This document shows, piece by piece, positions 5,972 to 7,750 of a stretch of DNA of 7,750 nt (positions are counted from its first letter, which is position 1; the number at the start of each line of letters is the position of its first letter). The stretch lies in contig CAISYX010000157.1 in the NCBI GenBank assembly GCA_903889815.1, positions 1 through 7,750 on the forward strand, read 5' to 3'. A program made the translations under genes and the position numbers. The notes under the pieces are model-generated. The model saw only the letters and a program-made list of their open reading frames with translations. It searched no databases and had not been told where the DNA came from. The stretch comes from an uncultured Gammaproteobacteria bacterium. GTDB taxonomy: Bacteria > Pseudomonadota > Gammaproteobacteria > Pseudomonadales > Pseudohongiellaceae.

Positions 5972-6795
5972 AGGTTTCATTGTCCTGTGTTCTTCCTCTC
6001 GAGGATGTCGCCGCGCCCGCCAGCCTGATCTTGTTTCAGGGTGGTGATCTGCTGGTGGGAGCTGCTGGATATGTGTGGTCATTGGATATTGCTGCGAAAC
6101 TCCAGCCGCGCATGCGGACGGCCGTCCTGATAGATGCGTCTGCCTTTATTCCCTGCTATGCCGTGGCGCTGGATGCCGACGATGACATCGCCTGGCTGGA
6201 GGGTGAGCTGCGCCAGCCCAGACAGATCCTGATGGCCAGCTCGTTTGCCGACTTCTTGCCAATTGGGAAAGCGATGCAGTTGTTGCACTGGGTAAAAAGT
6301 CACCGCTTCTGCGGGTATTGCAGTGCTGAGATGCAGGGTCATCTTGCAGAGAGGGCGTTGTGCTGTTCTCGATGTGATCTGCGTGTGTATCCCCGGATCA
6401 GTCCTTGCGTGATCGTCCTCATCACCCGCGGTGATGAAATTTTGCTGGCGCGACATGTCGGACGTGTGGGCTCCTGGTTCAGCTGCCTGGCAGGTTTCAT
6501 GGAAGTGGGGGAAACGCCAGAAGAAACGATTCGCAGGGAAGTGCGGGAAGAGACAGCAATCGAAGTAACGAATATCCGCTATGTCAGCAGCCAGTCGTGG
6601 CCATTTCCTTCGCAACTGATGCTGGGGTTTTTTGCCGACTATGCTGGTGGTGAAATCCGGATTGATGGAAATGAAATAGCGGAAGCAGGCTGGTTCTTGC
6701 CCAAGGATCTTCCGAAGACGCCCGGGCCTGGCATCAGTGTCGCGGGGGAACTCATTGAGCTATTCTTGAAATCAAGACGCAAACGATCAACCTAA
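5968..6795 (+). CDS. nudC: NAD(H) pyrophosphatase / NAD-cap hydrolase, Nudix family
   Basis: NudC splits NAD(H) into NMN(H) and AMP and, in E. coli, removes NAD caps from RNA 5' ends. This protein is 275 residues (E. coli 257). After an N-terminal domain (about 1–110) comes a four-Cys zinc ribbon (Cys115-x2-Cys118 and Cys133-x2-Cys136) in FCGYC...CCSRC. The Nudix box spans 176–198: Gly176, Glu182 and Arg190-Glu191-Val192, with catalytic Glu194 and Glu195. The NADH-specific signature reads SQSWPFPS (208–215), confirming the subfamily. Two positions depart from consensus: the last Nudix-box Gly is Ala197, and the usual SQPWPFP has Ser for Pro210. All catalytic glutamates remain, so activity is expected. 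Its ATG overlaps the dnaQ stop (ATGA) and has no clear ribosome site of its own, so translation probably depends on dnaQ. sohB follows after 22 bp. Confidence 0.95.
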   Translation: MKVSLSCVLPLEDVAAPASLILFQGGDLLVGAAGYVWSLDIAAKLQPRMRTAVLIDASAFIPCYAVALDADDDIAWLEGELRQPRQILMASSFADFLPIGKAMQLLHWVKSHRFCGYCSAEMQGHLAERALCCSRCDLRVYPRISPCVIVLITRGDEILLARHVGRVGSWFSCLAGFMEVGETPEETIRREVREETAIEVTNIRYVSSQSWPFPSQLMLGFFADYAGGEIRIDGNEIAEAGWFLPKDLPKTPGPGISVAGELIELFLKSRRKRST

Positions 6796-6804
6796 TGCAA
6801 ATGC

Positions 6805-6810
6805 AAGGAG
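6805..6810 (+). promoter_or_regulatory. Strong ribosome binding site for sohB
   Basis: AAGGAG stands seven bases before the TTG at 6818. It is the best Shine–Dalgarno match in the window and settles the TTG start. Two ATGs just upstream (6795 and 6801) share a different frame that stops within a few codons, so they are not the start. Confidence 0.75.
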
Positions 6811-6817
6811 TAGATTT

Positions 6818-7750
6818 TTGGAGTACTTAATTGAATACGGACTTTTTCTCGCGAAGCTTGTTACTTTGGTCATTGCCTTCGTTTTTGTACTTACCGTGAT
6901 TGTCTCGACAGGCAGCAAGAACAGAAAGGGAGGAGAGCGGGGCCACATCGCCATTACGCATCTGAATGAAGAGCTCGACGAAATGCGCGAGTCAATGAAG
7001 AAGGCGATCTATGACAAAGCGTCCTACAAGTACGAGCAGAAACAAGAGAAAAAGCGCATAAAGCTGGAGGAGCGAGAAAGAAAGCAGCAATTGAAGCTTG
7101 TGGCGGCGGCATCCGAGGATCTTGAAGATAGCGCCAGAAAGAGAGTGTATATTATTGATTTCAATGGCGATATTGATGCGAGCGATGTGGAGTCTCTGCG
7201 CGAGGAGATAACGGCAATTTTGTCTCTTGCGACGCCGCGGGACGAGGTGCTGCTCAGGCTCGAGAGTCCCGGCGGTATGGTGCACGCGTACGGACTGGCG
7301 TCTTCCCAGCTGGAGAGGATCAGGTCGAAGCAGATTGCACTGACAATCTGTGTCGACAAAGTGGCTGCAAGCGGTGGCTACATGATGGCCTGTCTGGCTG
7401 ATCGACTGGTGGCTGCGCCTTTCGCCATTCTTGGTTCGATCGGAGTTCTCGTGCAGCTGCCCAATTTCAATCGGCTTCTGCGCAAACACGAAGTCGACTA
7501 CGAAACCATCAGTGCCGGCGAGTTCAAAACCACGCTGACGACATTTGGTGAAATCACGCAAAAGGGGCGTGACAAGGTCAAGGAAGACGTCGAGGAAATG
7601 CATGTTCTGTTCAAGTCCTGGGTCAAGGATCATCGCCCGTCCGTCAATATAGACAATATCGCCACAGGAGAAACCTGGGTCGGCCTGCAGGCCTTGGAAA
7701 AATCCATGGTCGATGAGCTCATGACCAGCGATGAGTGCATTGTCAAAGCT
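6818..7750 (+). CDS. sohB: SohB, inner-membrane serine protease of the SppA family (3' end beyond window)
   Basis: SohB is a membrane-anchored S49-family (signal peptide peptidase A-like) protease; in E. coli extra copies suppress loss of the periplasmic protease DegP. The frame is open from TTG 6818 to the window end, giving 311 residues of an expected 350 or so. The start MEYLIEYGLFLAKLV closely resembles E. coli SohB. A single transmembrane segment covers about 9–30, followed by a highly charged, Lys/Glu-rich probable coiled coil at about 50–95. The protease domain runs from RVYIIDFNGDIDA (about 109) onward. LESPGGMVHAYGLA is the oxyanion region, VDKVAASGGYMMAC contains nucleophile Ser185, and GEFKTTLT supplies the likely general base Lys237. 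The 52-residue Ser–Lys spacing matches short SppA enzymes. PFAILGSIGVLVQLPNFNRLL is strongly SohB-like. It lies 22 bp after nudC and is probably the last or near-last gene of the train. About 40 C-terminal residues are not visible. Confidence 0.94.
   Translation, partial: MEYLIEYGLFLAKLVTLVIAFVFVLTVIVSTGSKNRKGGERGHIAITHLNEELDEMRESMKKAIYDKASYKYEQKQEKKRIKLEERERKQQLKLVAAASEDLEDSARKRVYIIDFNGDIDASDVESLREEITAILSLATPRDEVLLRLESPGGMVHAYGLASSQLERIRSKQIALTICVDKVAASGGYMMACLADRLVAAPFAILGSIGVLVQLPNFNRLLRKHEVDYETISAGEFKTTLTTFGEITQKGRDKVKEDVEEMHVLFKSWVKDHRPSVNIDNIATGETWVGLQALEKSMVDELMTSDECIVKA

Noticed and set aside
6992..7633. A 213-codon minus-strand open frame opposite sohB, ending in a Leu-rich hydrophobic stretch
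   Set aside because: The apparent hydrophobic run is the complement of the Lys/Glu-rich coiled coil of SohB. The plus frame is a clear family match with active-site residues.
1..7750. Undescribed defence, mobile or RNA-based system
   Set aside because: I looked for direct repeat arrays, long terminal inverted repeats, transposase or integrase motifs, tRNA-like folds and unexplained non-coding stretches. None is present; the largest gene-free stretch is about 70 bp, and all eight genes are recognisable housekeeping families.

Overview
This window is an ordinary stretch of core chromosome. It very probably comes from a gammaproteobacterium: base composition is balanced, and the gene order mltD–gloB / methyltransferase–rnhA–dnaQ is the arrangement known around dnaQ in Enterobacteria and Pseudomonas. 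Every gene has recognisable relatives in that class. I cannot name the genus from sequence alone. I see no mobile element, CRISPR array, tRNA, rRNA or phage gene, and no support for an undescribed multi-gene system.

Layout, left to right. (1) The C-terminal two thirds of ppiD, a periplasmic folding factor, reads in from the left edge and ends at 1311. (2) After only 13 bp it meets mltD, which runs the other way. mltD encodes a lipoprotein lytic transglycosylase with three LysM repeats. (3) gloB (glyoxalase II) lies just upstream of mltD on the same strand, with 72 bp between them. (4) A 70 bp divergent region (3827–3896) carries a good sigma-70-like promoter for gloB and separates it from a rightward gene train. 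(5) That train is a YafS-like SAM-dependent methyltransferase, rnhA (RNase HI), dnaQ (DNA polymerase III proofreading subunit), nudC (NADH pyrophosphatase / NAD-cap hydrolase) and sohB (inner-membrane serine protease). sohB runs off the right edge. Gaps in the train are at most about 30 bp, and dnaQ and nudC overlap by ATGA, so this is probably one operon.

The gene products fall into two groups: envelope maintenance (PpiD, MltD, SohB) and information or metabolite housekeeping (RNase HI, DnaQ, NudC, GloB). Two genes, mltD and sohB, appear to start with TTG behind good ribosome binding sites; start callers that favour ATG would misplace or miss them. There is no gene-free stretch over 300 bp. 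The points most worth a second look are a departure from the Nudix consensus in NudC, the co-directional rnhA–dnaQ arrangement (divergent in E. coli), and a strong hairpin in the last codons of mltD.
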